A stretch of 64,000 nt of DNA from Lysobacter oculi (GCF_003293695.1 NZ_CP029556.1:382001-446000), one strand, 5' to 3'; positions 46,104 through 56,180 are shown, numbered from the stretch's first letter. Made by a program: numbers and translations. Notes: generated by a model not told the origin, from the letters alone.

Positions 46104-47552
46104 TTATTGGTGTGCGGTGGGCGCGGTGACGGGCAGGCCGCCGCCGAGCGCGATGTCGAGGTTGATGGCGGCGTCGATCCGGCGCGCGCGCAACGTGGCG
46201 AGTTGCTGGTCGAGCTGCAGCAGCGGCTTTTCGGCGTTGAGCACGTCGAGCTGGTTGGCGAGTCCCGCCTGCCGGCGCTGGCGCATCAGCGTGGCGGACT
46301 TGGCCGCCGCGTCACGGGCGATGCGGGTTTCGCTGATCTGCGCCTCCAGCGTGCGCGCCGACTGCGTGGCATCCACCACCTCGCGCAGCGCGGCCAGCAC
46401 GGTCTGGTCGTAGTTGGCGATGGCCAGATCGAAATCCGCGTTGCTGCTGGCCAGCTGGTTGCGCAGGCGGCCGCCGTCGAAGATCGGCAGGGTGATGGCC
46501 GGGGCGACGTAATCGAACGCCGACTGGCGCTGGAAGAGGCTCGACAGCGGGCCGACCAGACCGGCCATCGCGGCCAGGTTGATGGTGGGATAGAAGTCGG
46601 CCTTCGAAGCCTTGATGCCGTTCGATGCGGCTTCGACGCGCCAGCGCGCGGCGGTGACGTCTGCGCGGCGCGACAGCAGATCGCTCGGCAGCACCGACGG
46701 CACGGCGATGGCCGGCGTGTCGAGCCTGGGCCGCGCGATGGTCAGCCCGAAGTCCGGGCCCTGGCCGACCAGCATCGCCAAGGTGTTGCGCAGCGCGTCG
46801 ATCTGCTGGCCGGCGGCTTTCGCCTGTGCCTGCGCGGCGGCTTCGGCGCTGACGATCTGTTCCAGCGCGATGCGGTTGTCGATGCCGGCGCGCACGCGCT
46901 GTTCCGACAGCTTGCGCAGCCCGGCGTTGCGGGCGGCCTCGGCGGCGGCGACATCCTGCATCGCATGCGCCTGCGACAGCGCGGCATAGGCGTGGGCGAT
47001 GTTGCCGGCCAGGGTGGCATGGGCGGCCTGGGTCTCGGCCTCGGTGGCGCGGTCGCTGCCCAGTGCGGCCTGGTAACGCGCGCGCTTGCCGCCCCACAGG
47101 TCGGGCGACCAGTCGAAGCGCAGCGACAGCATGTTGGAGCCGACCGTCATCCCGCCGAGCGGAGAAGGCAGCGAATCGGGCAGGTCGATGTGGGTGTGTT
47201 GGGCCGATGCGCCGAGCGTCGGCAGCAGGCCGGCTTCGGCCAGGCCGGCCTGGGCCAGCGCCTTGCGCAGGCGGGCGTCGGCGGCCTCGATACCGGGGGA
47301 GTCTGCCAGCGCGCGGGTGATCAGCGCGTCCAGCTGCGCATCACCCAGCGACTGCCACCAGCGGGCATCCGGCCAGGCGGCCGGGGTGACATCGACCTGT
47401 GCCAGCGATTCGCCGGCCTGCAGCCGGTCGCTGTCGCGCATCGTGGACTGCGGCGCCATGCCGTGGGTGCTGGCGCAGCCGGCCACGGCGAGCGTCATCG
47501 CCAGGGCGGCCAGCGCATGGCGGCCGGCGGGAAGGGAATGGGGAAGCGGCAT
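46104..47552 (-). CDS. NodT-type outer-membrane efflux lipoprotein
   Basis: TolC-like channel of the NodT/OprM group, 482 residues. The signal ends at LAVAGC (cysteine about 26), giving a lipid anchor. Two long-helix repeats follow, with DLWGGKRARYQAA and PIFDGGRLRNQLASSNADFD as family signatures. Between marR and emrA on the same strand, 15 bases before emrA. It would be the outer-membrane exit of the EmrAB pump. Confidence 0.93.
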   Translation of the reverse strand: MPLPHSLPAGRHALAALAMTLAVAGCASTHGMAPQSTMRDSDRLQAGESLAQVDVTPAAWPDARWWQSLGDAQLDALITRALADSPGIEAADARLRKALAQAGLAEAGLLPTLGASAQHTHIDLPDSLPSPLGGMTVGSNMLSLRFDWSPDLWGGKRARYQAALGSDRATEAETQAAHATLAGNIAHAYAALSQAHAMQDVAAAEAARNAGLRKLSEQRVRAGIDNRIALEQIVSAEAAAQAQAKAAGQQIDALRNTLAMLVGQGPDFGLTIARPRLDTPAIAVPSVLPSDLLSRRADVTAARWRVEAASNGIKASKADFYPTINLAAMAGLVGPLSSLFQRQSAFDYVAPAITLPIFDGGRLRNQLASSNADFDLAIANYDQTVLAALREVVDATQSARTLEAQISETRIARDAAAKSATLMRQRRQAGLANQLDVLNAEKPLLQLDQQLATLRARRIDAAINLDIALGGGLPVTAPTAHQ

Positions 47553-47553
47553 C

Positions 47554-48003
47554 TCAGGCCTCGTCGGTCAGGTTGTGCCGTACCTGCTCGAGCAGGCGCA
47601 CGAAATGGTCTTGTTCGGCCTCGCTCATGCCGGCTAGCGCACGGGCGCGGACGCGGTCGGCGCAGGCCAGCATCGCGGGGATCAGGGCGCGGGCGTCTTC
47701 GGCCAGCTCGATGCGCAACGCACGGCGGTCGGTGGGGTCGGGCACGCGGCGCAGCAGGTCTTTCTTTTCCAGCTGGTCGAGCAGGCGGGTCATCGCGCCG
47801 GGGTTGAGTTCGGCGGCGCGCGCCAGTTCGCCCGGGCTGGCCTCGCCCTCGGCCAGCTTTTTCAGGGTGATGTACTGGCTCAGGGTGATGTTGTGGCCGT
47901 CGCGGGCCAGTTCGGCTTCGAGCGCGGCACGGGTGGCATCGCGCACCTGGCGCAGCAGCAGGCCAAGCGAGGAACCGGAGCAGGTGGGGAGGGGCTTGTT
48001 CAT
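47554..48003 (-). CDS. MarR-family regulator of the efflux operon
   Basis: 149 residues, winged helix with LSQYITLKKLAEGEASPGELARAAELNPGAMTRLLD region (about 42-76) and the DPTDRRALRIELAED wing. First gene of the operon, with a strong promoter whose -35 lies in a palindrome it probably binds, so it should repress itself and nodT-emrA-emrB until an effector releases it. The ATG at 48003 gives the family length; upstream frame is open but crosses the operator. Confidence 0.92.
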   Translation of the reverse strand: MNKPLPTCSGSSLGLLLRQVRDATRAALEAELARDGHNITLSQYITLKKLAEGEASPGELARAAELNPGAMTRLLDQLEKKDLLRRVPDPTDRRALRIELAEDARALIPAMLACADRVRARALAGMSEAEQDHFVRLLEQVRHNLTDEA

Positions 48004-48012
48004 GAGGCCGGC

Positions 48013-48049
48013 ATCATATAGCCCGCGCAATATTTGTCAAGGCAAATAT
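48013..48049 (-). promoter_or_regulatory. marR operon promoter with overlapping operator
   Basis: On the minus strand: perfect -35 TTGACA (48040-48035), 16-base spacer, -10 TATGAT (48018-48013). The perfect inverted repeat ATATTTG (48030-48036) / CAAATAT (48043-48049) with six bases between covers the -35, the size and symmetry of a MarR-type operator. Confidence 0.8.
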
Positions 48050-48086
48050 CTAGCCAACAGGAAGCGCGCTGCCGGACGGGCCCGGA

Positions 48087-48875
48087 TCAGCGCCGGTGCA
48101 GGAGGAAGTCGTAGACGAACTGGCTGCCGAAGAAGGCCAGGAACAGCAGCAGCATCGCCCAGAGCGTGGCGAAGACGGCGGTGCGGCCGCGCCAGCCGTA
48201 GCGCCAGCGGCCGAACAGCAGCACGCCGAAGATCAGCCACGAAATGATCGACAGCACGGTCTTGTGCGCCAGGTGCTGGCCGAACAGGTCGTGGACGAAC
48301 AGCATGCCGGTCAGCAGGGTCGCGGTGAGCAGCACGAAACCGACCGTGATGGTGCGGAAGAGCAGGGTTTCCAGCTCGGTCAGTGGCGGCAGCACGCGCA
48401 GCCAGCGGTGGAAATCGCGGCGGCGCAGGGCACGTTCCTGCACCCACAGCAGGATGGCGAGCAGGGCGGCGATCGCCAGCGTGGCGTAGGCCAGCAGCGC
48501 ACACCAGGCATGCAGCTGCAGGCGCCAGTCCATCGGCATCGGCCGGGCGTGGCCGTGCAGTTCGTAGGCCAGGCCGAAGGCGGCGGCCAGCGGGAAGACG
48601 ATCACGCCCAGCGCCGACATCCGCCCACGCATCGCGAACAGGCTGGTCAGTGCGGCCATGCCCAGCGCCGACAGCGACAGGGCGGCGAAGAAATGCATGT
48701 CCGGGCCCTGGCCGGCGCGCCAGGCTTCGGCGTGGATCTCGCCGTGGAAGAGCATCGCCACGATGGCCACCGGCAGCCAGGTACGGTTTTCGGACGCCTC
48801 GGTGCGCCGCAGCGACAGCCCGAGCAGGGCGGCGGCGACCAGGTACAGCGCAACGGCGGCAAGGGCGGCGAGCAT
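48087..48875 (-). CDS. ypjD: YpjD/CcsA-like inner membrane protein
   Basis: 262 residues, about eight membrane segments, of the cytochrome c assembly (CcsA/HemX-like) family with conserved His in LHAWCALLAYA and the C-terminal HKTVLSIISWLIF. In gamma-proteobacteria this gene is regularly divergent from ffh, as here. Function uncertain; the family has heme-handling members. A GACACT hexamer six bases before ATG suggests a leaderless message. Confidence 0.85.
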   Translation of the reverse strand: MLAALAAVALYLVAAALLGLSLRRTEASENRTWLPVAIVAMLFHGEIHAEAWRAGQGPDMHFFAALSLSALGMAALTSLFAMRGRMSALGVIVFPLAAAFGLAYELHGHARPMPMDWRLQLHAWCALLAYATLAIAALLAILLWVQERALRRRDFHRWLRVLPPLTELETLLFRTITVGFVLLTATLLTGMLFVHDLFGQHLAHKTVLSIISWLIFGVLLFGRWRYGWRGRTAVFATLWAMLLLFLAFFGSQFVYDFLLHRR

Positions 48876-48881
48876 CGCGCC

Positions 48882-48887
48882 AGTGTC
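48882..48887 (-). promoter_or_regulatory. -10-like element of ypjD, leaderless spacing
   Basis: GACACT on the minus strand, six bases, then ATG at 48875. The first base departs from consensus; the spacing equals that before lpxH, hutI and the NPP gene. Confidence 0.35.
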
Positions 48888-48918
48888 GCATGCGCGGCGG
48901 GCCCAAGTCAGCGACGGC

Positions 48919-48924
48919 TATACT
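48919..48924 (+). promoter_or_regulatory. -10 element of ffh
   Basis: TATACT in GCTATACTTGCGCGCT, 29 bases before the ffh ATG. It shares its flanks with the rpsP promoter. Confidence 0.6.
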
Positions 48925-48953
48925 TGCGCGCTGTATTTGAAGGCCGCTTTCCC

Positions 48954-50315
48954 ATGTTCGAATCGCTGACCGAACGCCTGTCCGGCACCATCAACCGCCT
49001 GCGCGGCCGTGGCCGCCTGACCGAGTCCAACATCACCGAAGCCATGCGCGAAGTCCGCATCGCGCTGCTCGAGGCCGATGTCGCGCTGCCGGTGGTGCAG
49101 GCGCTGATCCAGCGCATCAAGGTGCGCGCGCTCGGCCAGGAAGTGATGAAGTCGCTCACCCCCGGCCAGCAGCTGGTCAAGGTGGTCCGCGACGAGCTGA
49201 CCAACGTGATGGGCGCGCAGGCCAGCGACCTCAACCTCAACGTGCCGGCGCCGGCGGTGATCCTGATGGCCGGCCTGCAGGGCGCGGGCAAGACCACCAC
49301 GGTCGGCAAGCTGGCGAAGCACCTGCGCGAGAAGCGCAAGAAGAAGGTGATGGTGGTGTCGGCGGACGTCTATCGTCCGGCCGCCATCGAGCAGTTGAAG
49401 ACGTTGGCCGGCCAGACCGGCGCGGAATTCTTCCCGTCCGATGCCGGGCAGCAGCCGGAAGCCATCGTCCGCGCCGCCATCGATGCCGCGCGCAAGTCCT
49501 TCGCCGACGTGCTGATCGTCGATACCGCCGGCCGCCTCGCCATCGACGAGGCGATGATGGCCGAGATCAAGGCGCTGCACGCCGCGGTGAATCCGGTCGA
49601 GACCCTGTTCGTCGTCGACTCCATGACCGGCCAGGACGCCGCCAACACGGCGAAGGCCTTCAGCGAGGCGCTTCCGCTGACCGGCGTGGTGTTGACCAAG
49701 ACCGATGGCGATGCACGCGGCGGCGCGGCGCTCTCGGTGCGCTACATCACCGGCAAGCCGATCAAGTTCATCGGCGTCGGCGAAAAGCCCGACGGGCTGG
49801 ATGTCTTCCACCCGGATCGCGTCGCCAGCCGCATCCTCGACATGGGCGACGTGCTGTCGCTGGTCGAGCAGGTGGAAGCCGGCGTCGATAAGGAAAAGGC
49901 CGCCAAGCTCGCCGAGAAGGTGCAGAAGGGCAAGCGCTTCGACCTCAACGACATGCGCGACCAGCTTGAGCAGATGCAGAACATGGGCGGGCTGACCGGC
50001 CTGATGGACAAGCTGCCGGGCATGGGCCAGATCCCGGAGAACGTGAAGAGCCAGGTCACCGGCAAGGAAGTGCCGCGGATGATCGCCATCATCAATTCGA
50101 TGACGCTGAAGGAACGCCGCAACCCGGACCTGCTCAACGGCTCGCGCCGCGCCCGCATCGCGCGCGGTGCCGGCATGCAGCCCGCCGACGTCAACCGCCT
50201 GCTCAAGCAATACCAGCAGATGGAAAAGATGATGGGCAAGCTGGGCCGTGGCGGCATGAAGGGCATGATGCGGGGCATGCGCGGGATGATGGGCGGCGGC
50301 ATGCCGTTCCGTTGA
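48954..50315 (+). CDS. ffh: Signal recognition particle protein Ffh
   Basis: GTPase that targets membrane proteins with 4.5S RNA and FtsY. 453 residues: N domain, G domain with GLQGAGKTTT (about 102-111), DTAGRL, TKTD, then a methionine-rich M domain ending in repeated GMM/RGM units (MKGMMRGMRGMMGGGMP). GAAGG stands about ten bases before ATG. Divergent from ypjD. Confidence 0.97.
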   Translation: MFESLTERLSGTINRLRGRGRLTESNITEAMREVRIALLEADVALPVVQALIQRIKVRALGQEVMKSLTPGQQLVKVVRDELTNVMGAQASDLNLNVPAPAVILMAGLQGAGKTTTVGKLAKHLREKRKKKVMVVSADVYRPAAIEQLKTLAGQTGAEFFPSDAGQQPEAIVRAAIDAARKSFADVLIVDTAGRLAIDEAMMAEIKALHAAVNPVETLFVVDSMTGQDAANTAKAFSEALPLTGVVLTKTDGDARGGAALSVRYITGKPIKFIGVGEKPDGLDVFHPDRVASRILDMGDVLSLVEQVEAGVDKEKAAKLAEKVQKGKRFDLNDMRDQLEQMQNMGGLTGLMDKLPGMGQIPENVKSQVTGKEVPRMIAIINSMTLKERRNPDLLNGSRRARIARGAGMQPADVNRLLKQYQQMEKMMGKLGRGGMKGMMRGMRGMMGGGMPFR

Positions 50316-50416
50316 TCGCGGCGCATCCGCCGCGGCTTCGGCGGGCGCGGGGGATGCGATAACGTGCGCGGGTGAACCGGCCAGGGGTGGCCGGCAAGGA
50401 CGAAAGGGGACGCTGC

Positions 50417-51505
50417 ATGGAATACCGCATCTGGCCGGACGCGCAGCCTGGGCCCGGTGGCCCGCCACCGCTGCCGGAAAGCCGGCACCGCCCGCAGTTC
50501 TCGGGTCAGGCCGGCGAATACTTCGGCATCTGGATCGTCAACGTCATCCTCAGCATCCTGACGCTCGGCATCTATTCGGCCTGGGCCAAGGTGCGCACCG
50601 AGCGCTACTTCTACAGCAACACCCGGCTGGCCGGCGCGTCGTTCGAATACACCGCCGATCCCATCGCCATCCTCAAGGGCCGGCTGATCGCCTACGCGGT
50701 CGTCATCACCCTGGGCCTCGCCTCCAAGTTCATGCCGCTGCTGTACTTCGGGCTGATCATGCTGGTGATGGTGGCGATGCCGGCTTTCATCGTGCTCAGC
50801 CTGCGCTTCCGCGCGCGCAACTCGGTCTGGCGCGGGCTGTCGTTCCGCTTCGACCAGCCGGTCAGCGAGGCCTACATGCCGTTCTTCCTCTGGCAGATCC
50901 TGGTCAGCATGAGCGGCACGCTGCTGTACCCGGTGGCCAAGGTGAAGCAGCAGGAATTCGTGGTCGAAGGCCATCGTTACGGCGTCAAGCGCTTCACCTT
51001 CCGTGCCTATGCCGGCCAGTACTACCCGTCCTACCTGCTGGCGGTCGGCATGGGCATCGCCGGGGTGATCGCGGTGGTGATCCTGCTCGCCGTGACCGCC
51101 AAGGGCTCGGATGCCGGTGCCGACAAGGACGCCTTCGGCGCGGCGATGATCGCGTTCCTGGCGCTGTTCTACGGCGGCGTGTTCTTCGCCATGACCTTCC
51201 TCAAGGTCCGCTACACCAACCTGATGTGGCGCAACGCCTCGCTCGGGCCGCACACCTTCGACTCCACCCTACGCGTGCGCGACGTGTTCTGGCTCTACTT
51301 CAGCAATACCGTCGCGATCATCTGCACGGTGGGGCTGGCGGTGCCGTGGGCGATGATCCGGCTGGCCCGCTATCGCGCCGACCATTTCATGTTGTTGTCG
51401 TTGGGCGACCTGGACGACTTCGCCGCGGCCTCCGACATGCACGCGGGCGCGACCGGCGCAGAGCTGGTCGATGCGCTCGATGCCGGCCTCGACTTCGGGA
51501 TCTGA
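50417..51505 (+). CDS. DUF898 (YjgN-like) membrane protein
   Basis: 362 residues with about six membrane segments and the DUF898 signature FGIWIVNVILSILTLGIYSAWAKVRTERYFY (about 34-63), repeated in weaker form in the second half (YTNLMWRNASLG, FWLYFSNTVAIICTVGLAVPWA). GGGGA precedes the ATG. Stop and the M48 start are one base apart, so the two form an operon, a pairing I associate with this family in other genomes. Function unknown. Confidence 0.88.
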   Translation: MEYRIWPDAQPGPGGPPPLPESRHRPQFSGQAGEYFGIWIVNVILSILTLGIYSAWAKVRTERYFYSNTRLAGASFEYTADPIAILKGRLIAYAVVITLGLASKFMPLLYFGLIMLVMVAMPAFIVLSLRFRARNSVWRGLSFRFDQPVSEAYMPFFLWQILVSMSGTLLYPVAKVKQQEFVVEGHRYGVKRFTFRAYAGQYYPSYLLAVGMGIAGVIAVVILLAVTAKGSDAGADKDAFGAAMIAFLALFYGGVFFAMTFLKVRYTNLMWRNASLGPHTFDSTLRVRDVFWLYFSNTVAIICTVGLAVPWAMIRLARYRADHFMLLSLGDLDDFAAASDMHAGATGAELVDALDAGLDFGI

Positions 51506-51506
51506 C

Positions 51507-52529
51507 ATGGATGCGCAGTGGTCGGATGGACGCAGCAGCCGCGTCCGGCAGGTGCGGCTTGCACGCGTGGGCGAGGTTCTGCGCATCGAGTCGGGCGCCG
51601 ATGGTTCGCCGGAATGGCCGCTGGCCGACATCCGCATCAGTCCGCGACTGGGCCGCACGCCGCGCACGCTGACCTTGCCGGATGGCGGGCGCATCGAAGT
51701 CGCCGACGGCCCGCTGATGGACGACTGGTTCCCGCGGCCGCCGAGCCGGGTGGAAGCCATCGCCGACTGGCTGGAGCGCCGCAAATACGCCATCGCGGTG
51801 GCGGCGGTGATGACGGTGGCGGTGATCCTCGGCTTCTGGCGCTTCGGCCTGCCGTGGGTCGCGCAGCGCATCGCCGACCACATCCCGCCGGCGGTCGAAC
51901 GCAACGCCAGCGACCAGGTGGTGAAGGTGCTGGAGCGCTTCCATCTCAACCCTTCGCGCCTGCCCGCCGCACGCCAGCAGGCGTTGCAGAGCAAGTTCCG
52001 CGCGTTGATCGCGAACGAGCCGCGCGCCGGCGACATGCGGCTCAACCTGGTGGATGCGCCGGGCATCGGGCCGAATGCCTTCGCGCTGCCCGATGGCCGC
52101 ATCTACATGACCGACCAGCTGGCGGCGCTGGCGAAATCCGATGACGAACTGCTCGCCGTGCTCGCCCACGAAGCCGGTCATCACGTCCATCGCCACGGCA
52201 TGCGCGGGGCGATCGAAAGTTCGTCGGTGTTCGTGCTGGCCGGGTTGATGCTGGGCGATGCGTCGGGTTCGTCGCTGGCGGTGTCGTTGCCGGCCACGTT
52301 GCTCAGCAATGGCTTCTCGCGCGAGCACGAACGCGAGGCCGACCGTTACGCTTTCGCGCTGCTCAAGCGCCATGGCCGTTCGCCGCACGACTTCGCCACG
52401 ATGATGAAGCGGCTCATGGAAGCGCACGGCATGGACGGGGAAGACGACGGCATCATCGGTTACATGTCCACGCATCCGCCGAGCCGCGAACGCGTCCAGG
52501 CCGCCGAGGCCGCGGCGGCGAAGCCCTGA
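51507..52529 (+). CDS. M48-family membrane-anchored metalloprotease
   Basis: 340 residues. A short N-terminal beta domain, one membrane segment (about 93-112), then an M48 domain with H221-E-A-G-H225 and the third ligand in EREADRYA. It resembles HtpX/BepA-type peptidases acting at the envelope. The C-terminal STHPPSRERVQ is the standard M48 ending. It follows the DUF898 gene by one base, so they are probably made together. Confidence 0.92.
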   Translation: MDAQWSDGRSSRVRQVRLARVGEVLRIESGADGSPEWPLADIRISPRLGRTPRTLTLPDGGRIEVADGPLMDDWFPRPPSRVEAIADWLERRKYAIAVAAVMTVAVILGFWRFGLPWVAQRIADHIPPAVERNASDQVVKVLERFHLNPSRLPAARQQALQSKFRALIANEPRAGDMRLNLVDAPGIGPNAFALPDGRIYMTDQLAALAKSDDELLAVLAHEAGHHVHRHGMRGAIESSSVFVLAGLMLGDASGSSLAVSLPATLLSNGFSREHEREADRYAFALLKRHGRSPHDFATMMKRLMEAHGMDGEDDGIIGYMSTHPPSRERVQAAEAAAAKP

Positions 52530-52568
52530 TCATCGGCTTCGCCGCCCATCCCCCCTCCCGTTGTCACT

Positions 52569-54389
52569 TCAGGGCGCGCGCACCTGGTTGGCGCTGACGA
52601 ACTGGTAGCCCTGTCCGCGGATGCCATCCACCACCTGGCCCAGATAGCTGACCGGCACATAGGGGTGGAAGAAGAAGCTGAGCACGCCGTCCTTCACCAC
52701 GGCATTGCGCTGCGCGGTCGCCAGGATGTCGGCGGGGTAGCGCGGCGGATGGTGGTTGGCCGCTTCCAGCTCAATGTTGCCGAGCGATTCCGGGATCACG
52801 ATGGTGTCGAAGATGTCGCGCACCAGGAACGGGAAGTACTGGCCGTGGATGCGGGTGTAGTCCGGCGTGCCGGTGCCGCAGTTGCCGCCCGGGCACCAGT
52901 TGGCCGCGTACAGGCCACGGTCGTAGCGGGTGGTGAACTTCAGGCGCACGCGCTGGTAGTCGAGCGCCGAGCCGGCGTAGTGCGGGAACTCGAAGATCGT
53001 CGGCTTGCCCAGCCCGGCGGCGGTGAACTCGTTGAGCCCGTTGGCCAGGCGCTGGTCGGCCCAGCGTGCGCTGTCCAGCGGCACGGCGCCGTCGTAGCGG
53101 ACGTAGTCATCGGCATCGACATGCGACAGGTAGAACTCGAAGTCGTCCGCACTGGTCCCGGTGTAGGGGTTGAGGCGGGCTTCGTACTGGTGCGTGTAGC
53201 CGTGCATGATCAGCGTACCGCCCCGCGCCTGCATGTAGCGCAGCGCCGACACCACCGCCGGTGCGCGCGACATCTTGACCGTCACCGGCACGCCGCCGTT
53301 GTAGGCGCCGTTCGGGTCCTTGTAGACCGGGTACACCGCCACCGAGAACGGGATGCGACGCGCGTAGAGAAGATCGGCGATGGCGCGAAGCTCGGCGGGG
53401 TCGGCATCCGGGCCCACGTCCTCGATGCGGACCAGCGCGCGCTTGCGGTCGGGGCCGTTCGGGTTGGCCTGCTGCGCGATGAGATCGGCGGCGGCCAGAT
53501 AGCGATCATCCGGACCGACATAGGAAAACGGAATCTCGCCGATGTAGGTCAGGTTGCCGCCGCGCACCGCCCACGGCGAATACACGCCATCGTCGCGCTT
53601 GGCCTGCGCCAGCACGGTGGCCAGCAGCGGGTCGGTCACGCTGATCTGCAGCAGGCCGTTGTTCCAGGCTTCCGGCGAACGGGTCAGCTCGGCGCCCTTG
53701 TAGGCCACCGCGACCTGGCTGGAGAAATCGATGAACTGGGGCTGGAAGCCGAAGCGGGCGGCGAAGTCCGGCGCGCGCGCCACCAGCTGCCAGATGTTGA
53801 AGTTCATCCACAGCACCGGGCGGCCGCCGGCGAGCACGTCATCGAGGAAGGCGACGGGAATCGGTTCGTCGTAGGTGGAACCGACGTAGACCACCGCGCT
53901 GTAGCCGGTCATCTCGCCGGCGGTGTAGGTGCGCACCGGGTGGAAGGTGTACGCACCGCCATGCGATGCCAGTTGCGCGCTCTGCAGCGCGTAGGCCTCA
54001 CCCAGCCAGCCCCAGCTGCCGCCGTCGTCGTACAGCACCAGCGTGCTGCGATCGGCCGGCGAACCGGGTGCACCGAAATAGAGTCGGGATGTCGCGGCGG
54101 CCAGCGCCAGGCTGCTGCCTGCGGCGGGGCGCAACAGCGACTGGTCCTGACCGAGCTTGAGCTTGCGGACGTTGTCGGGCCTGGCCTTCTGCAGCTTGGA
54201 CTTGGGCAGGCGGGATTCCTTCGCCCGTGGCGGCGCGGGCAGGTCGCGCAGCATCGTGCTGGAGCGTTCGCCCTTGAGCGCGGGACCCTTATGCTTGCCG
54301 GGGTCGGCCTGACCCTCGGGCGCCAGCACCATGCCGACGATCAATACAGCCAGCGCCAGCCATTTCGGATACGAGATTCCGTCCATCAT
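52569..54389 (-). CDS. DUF2334 domain exported protein, deacetylase-like
   Basis: 606 residues with a signal peptide (about 1-28), a Lys/Arg/Pro-rich linker and a C-terminal DUF2334 domain (about 330-600) of the polysaccharide-deacetylase superfamily: [33 protein letters not shown] and FFFHPYVP supply Asp/His ligands. The middle (about 110-300) looks like a glutamine-amidotransferase-type beta/alpha domain ([13 protein letters not shown]). Substrate unknown, probably an exopolysaccharide. A near-perfect CRP/Clp site lies 25 bases upstream. Confidence 0.88.
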   Translation of the reverse strand: MMDGISYPKWLALAVLIVGMVLAPEGQADPGKHKGPALKGERSSTMLRDLPAPPRAKESRLPKSKLQKARPDNVRKLKLGQDQSLLRPAAGSSLALAAATSRLYFGAPGSPADRSTLVLYDDGGSWGWLGEAYALQSAQLASHGGAYTFHPVRTYTAGEMTGYSAVVYVGSTYDEPIPVAFLDDVLAGGRPVLWMNFNIWQLVARAPDFAARFGFQPQFIDFSSQVAVAYKGAELTRSPEAWNNGLLQISVTDPLLATVLAQAKRDDGVYSPWAVRGGNLTYIGEIPFSYVGPDDRYLAAADLIAQQANPNGPDRKRALVRIEDVGPDADPAELRAIADLLYARRIPFSVAVYPVYKDPNGAYNGGVPVTVKMSRAPAVVSALRYMQARGGTLIMHGYTHQYEARLNPYTGTSADDFEFYLSHVDADDYVRYDGAVPLDSARWADQRLANGLNEFTAAGLGKPTIFEFPHYAGSALDYQRVRLKFTTRYDRGLYAANWCPGGNCGTGTPDYTRIHGQYFPFLVRDIFDTIVIPESLGNIELEAANHHPPRYPADILATAQRNAVVKDGVLSFFFHPYVPVSYLGQVVDGIRGQGYQFVSANQVRAP

Positions 54390-54413
54390 GCTCCCCCCTG
54401 CTTCGTCCTGAAT

Positions 54414-54429
54414 TGTGATTCATATCACA
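54414..54429. promoter_or_regulatory. CRP/Clp-type binding site before the DUF2334 gene
   Basis: TGTGA (54414-54418), six bases, TCACA (54425-54429): perfect arms, with TGTGAT and ATCACA agreeing with the CRP consensus. In xanthomonads the CRP homologue is Clp, which answers to c-di-GMP. A second half site TGTGAT follows at 54437. It lies only 25 bases before the minus-strand ATG, so repression is as likely as activation; the rest of the gap to rpsP holds nothing else. Confidence 0.7.
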
Positions 54430-54500
54430 AGCAAATTGTGATGGAACGCAAAATACGCCGGGTGATCAGTCGATGCAACTACGCGGAGGCGTATGGGGGA

Positions 54501-54530
54501 TTGGCTGGGCGGACAGGCTTTGGCTATACT
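54501..54530 (+). promoter_or_regulatory. rpsP-rimM-trmD promoter
   Basis: -35 TTGGCT (54501-54506), 18-base spacer, -10 TATACT (54525-54530) in the context GCTATACTTGCGGGCT. The leader is about 43 bases. Confidence 0.65.
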
Positions 54531-54579
54531 TGCGGGCTTACCCTGCCATCCCGGCAGCTGGGCAACACGAGTCAAAGCA

Positions 54580-54837
54580 ATGGTCAAGATCCGCCTTACC
54601 CGTGGCGGCGCCAAGAAGCGCCCCTTCTACCACATCATCGTCACCGACAGCCGCAGCGCCCGCGACGGCCGCAACATCGAGCGCGTCGGTTACTTCAATC
54701 CCGTTGCCCAGGGCAACGAGAAGCGCGTCGAAATGGACCTCGAGCGCGTCAAGCACTGGGTTGGCCACGGCGCCCAGATGACCGACAAAGTCGGCGCCCT
54801 GTACAAGGAAGCCACCAAGGCCCAGGCCGCCGCCTGA
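54580..54837 (+). CDS. rpsP: 30S ribosomal protein S16
   Basis: 85 residues, [25 protein letters not shown], first gene of the rpsP-rimM-trmD-rplS set. Small-subunit assembly protein. Start clear from homology; only a weak binding site (CAAAG) precedes it. Confidence 0.97.
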   Translation: MVKIRLTRGGAKKRPFYHIIVTDSRSARDGRNIERVGYFNPVAQGNEKRVEMDLERVKHWVGHGAQMTDKVGALYKEATKAQAAA

Positions 54838-54881
54838 GCCTGCGGCCGCTCCGGCGGCCCATCGCAGAGACGGCAGCCCGC

Positions 54882-55406
54882 ATGTCCGCTCCCGTCGAAA
54901 CCCACTCCAAACGCATCCTGATCGGCACGGTCATGGGTGCGTTTGGCGTGCGTGGGGAAGTGAAAATCCAGTCCCACACCGAGCCGGAAACGGCGATGTT
55001 CCGCTACCAGCCGTGGCTGCTGCGCGATGCGCGAGGCATTGAGCGTGAACTCAGCGGTGCGCGTGGCCGCAGCGGCGCCAAGGGCGTCGTCGCGCAACTG
55101 CCCGGCGTGGAGGATCGCGATGCCGCCGAGGCCCTGCGGGGCACCGAAATCTACGTGCCGCGCGATGCACTGCCGCCCCCGAAGCCCGGCGAATACTACT
55201 GGGTCGATCTGGAAGGCCTGCGCGTGGAAACGGTCGAAGGCCTGCCGCTGGGCCACGTCGCCTATGTGTTCTCGACCGGCGCGAACGATGTGCTGACCGT
55301 GCAGGGTGAGCGCGAGCGGATGATTCCCTTCGTCCAGCCCGACGTCGTCACCCGCGTAGATTTCGATGCCGGCCTCGTCGTTGTCGACTGGGATCCGGAG
55401 TTCTGA
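54882..55406 (+). CDS. rimM: Ribosome maturation factor RimM
   Basis: 174 residues with an N-terminal RimM domain ([16 protein letters not shown], about 15-30) and a C-terminal PRC barrel ([11 protein letters not shown], about 102-112). Helps assemble the 30S head around S19. 44 bases after rpsP and six before trmD. Confidence 0.96.
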   Translation: MSAPVETHSKRILIGTVMGAFGVRGEVKIQSHTEPETAMFRYQPWLLRDARGIERELSGARGRSGAKGVVAQLPGVEDRDAAEALRGTEIYVPRDALPPPKPGEYYWVDLEGLRVETVEGLPLGHVAYVFSTGANDVLTVQGERERMIPFVQPDVVTRVDFDAGLVVVDWDPEF

Positions 55407-55412
55407 GGCGCC

Positions 55413-56147
55413 ATGCGCTTCGACATCCTCACCCTGTTTCCTGATTTCATCCGCCAGGTCGTGGCATTCGGCGTGCTCGGGCGTGCCTGCGAGCGCGGCC
55501 TGATCGACATCGAGGCCTGGAACCCGCGTGATTATGCGGAAGGCGGCTATCGGCGCGTCGATGACCGTCCGTTCGGTGGCGGTCCCGGCATGGTGATGAT
55601 GATCGACCCGCTGGCGCGTGCGCTGGCGGCTGCCCGCGCCGCGGACGAACGGCCGGCCCATGTCATCCACCTGAGCCCGCAAGGTGCGCCGCTGACGCAG
55701 GCGCGGGTCCGCGAACTGGCCGCGATGCCGCGCCTGGTGCTGGTCTGCAGCCGCTACGAAGGCGTGGATGAGCGCTTCATCGAGCGCGAGGTGGACGAAG
55801 AAATTTCGCTGGGTGACTACGTCATTTCCGGCGGCGAGTTGGGTGCGGCGGTGCTGGTGGATGCGATCGCCCGCCTGCAGGATGGCGCGCTGAATGACGC
55901 GGAATCGGCCGCCCAGGACAGTTTCGAAGACGGCCTGCTGGACTGCCCGCACTACACGCGGCCGCTCCAGCACCCCTATGGCGAGGTGCCCGAGGTGCTG
56001 CTGTCCGGCAACCATGCCGACATCGCCCGCTGGCGGCATGCGCAATCGCTGGCGCGTACCCGCGAGCGCCGGCCGGACCTGCTTGGGGCGGCCCCGGCCA
56101 GCCCGGCTTCACCCGCTGCCCTGAAAGACAGTGGGGAATCCACCTAA
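55413..56147 (+). CDS. trmD: tRNA (guanine37-N1)-methyltransferase
   Basis: Knotted (SPOUT) methyltransferase that makes m1G37. 244 residues with [35 protein letters not shown] and [14 protein letters not shown], all in place. Six bases after rimM. Confidence 0.97.
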   Translation: MRFDILTLFPDFIRQVVAFGVLGRACERGLIDIEAWNPRDYAEGGYRRVDDRPFGGGPGMVMMIDPLARALAAARAADERPAHVIHLSPQGAPLTQARVRELAAMPRLVLVCSRYEGVDERFIEREVDEEISLGDYVISGGELGAAVLVDAIARLQDGALNDAESAAQDSFEDGLLDCPHYTRPLQHPYGEVPEVLLSGNHADIARWRHAQSLARTRERRPDLLGAAPASPASPAALKDSGEST

Positions 56148-56174
56148 CCCCCTGTTGCAATAGAGAAATTCCGC

Positions 56175-56180
56175 TATACT
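56175..56180 (+). promoter_or_regulatory. -10 element of rplS
   Basis: TATACT in CGCTATACTTGGCGGC within the 112-base gap after trmD, so rplS has its own promoter besides read-through. A TTGCAA lies 14 bases upstream, too close for a good -35. Confidence 0.55.

Noticed and set aside
52665..54881. Long upstream extension of the rimM frame
   Set aside because: It runs antisense to the DUF2334 gene and in another frame through rpsP. RimM begins at 54882.
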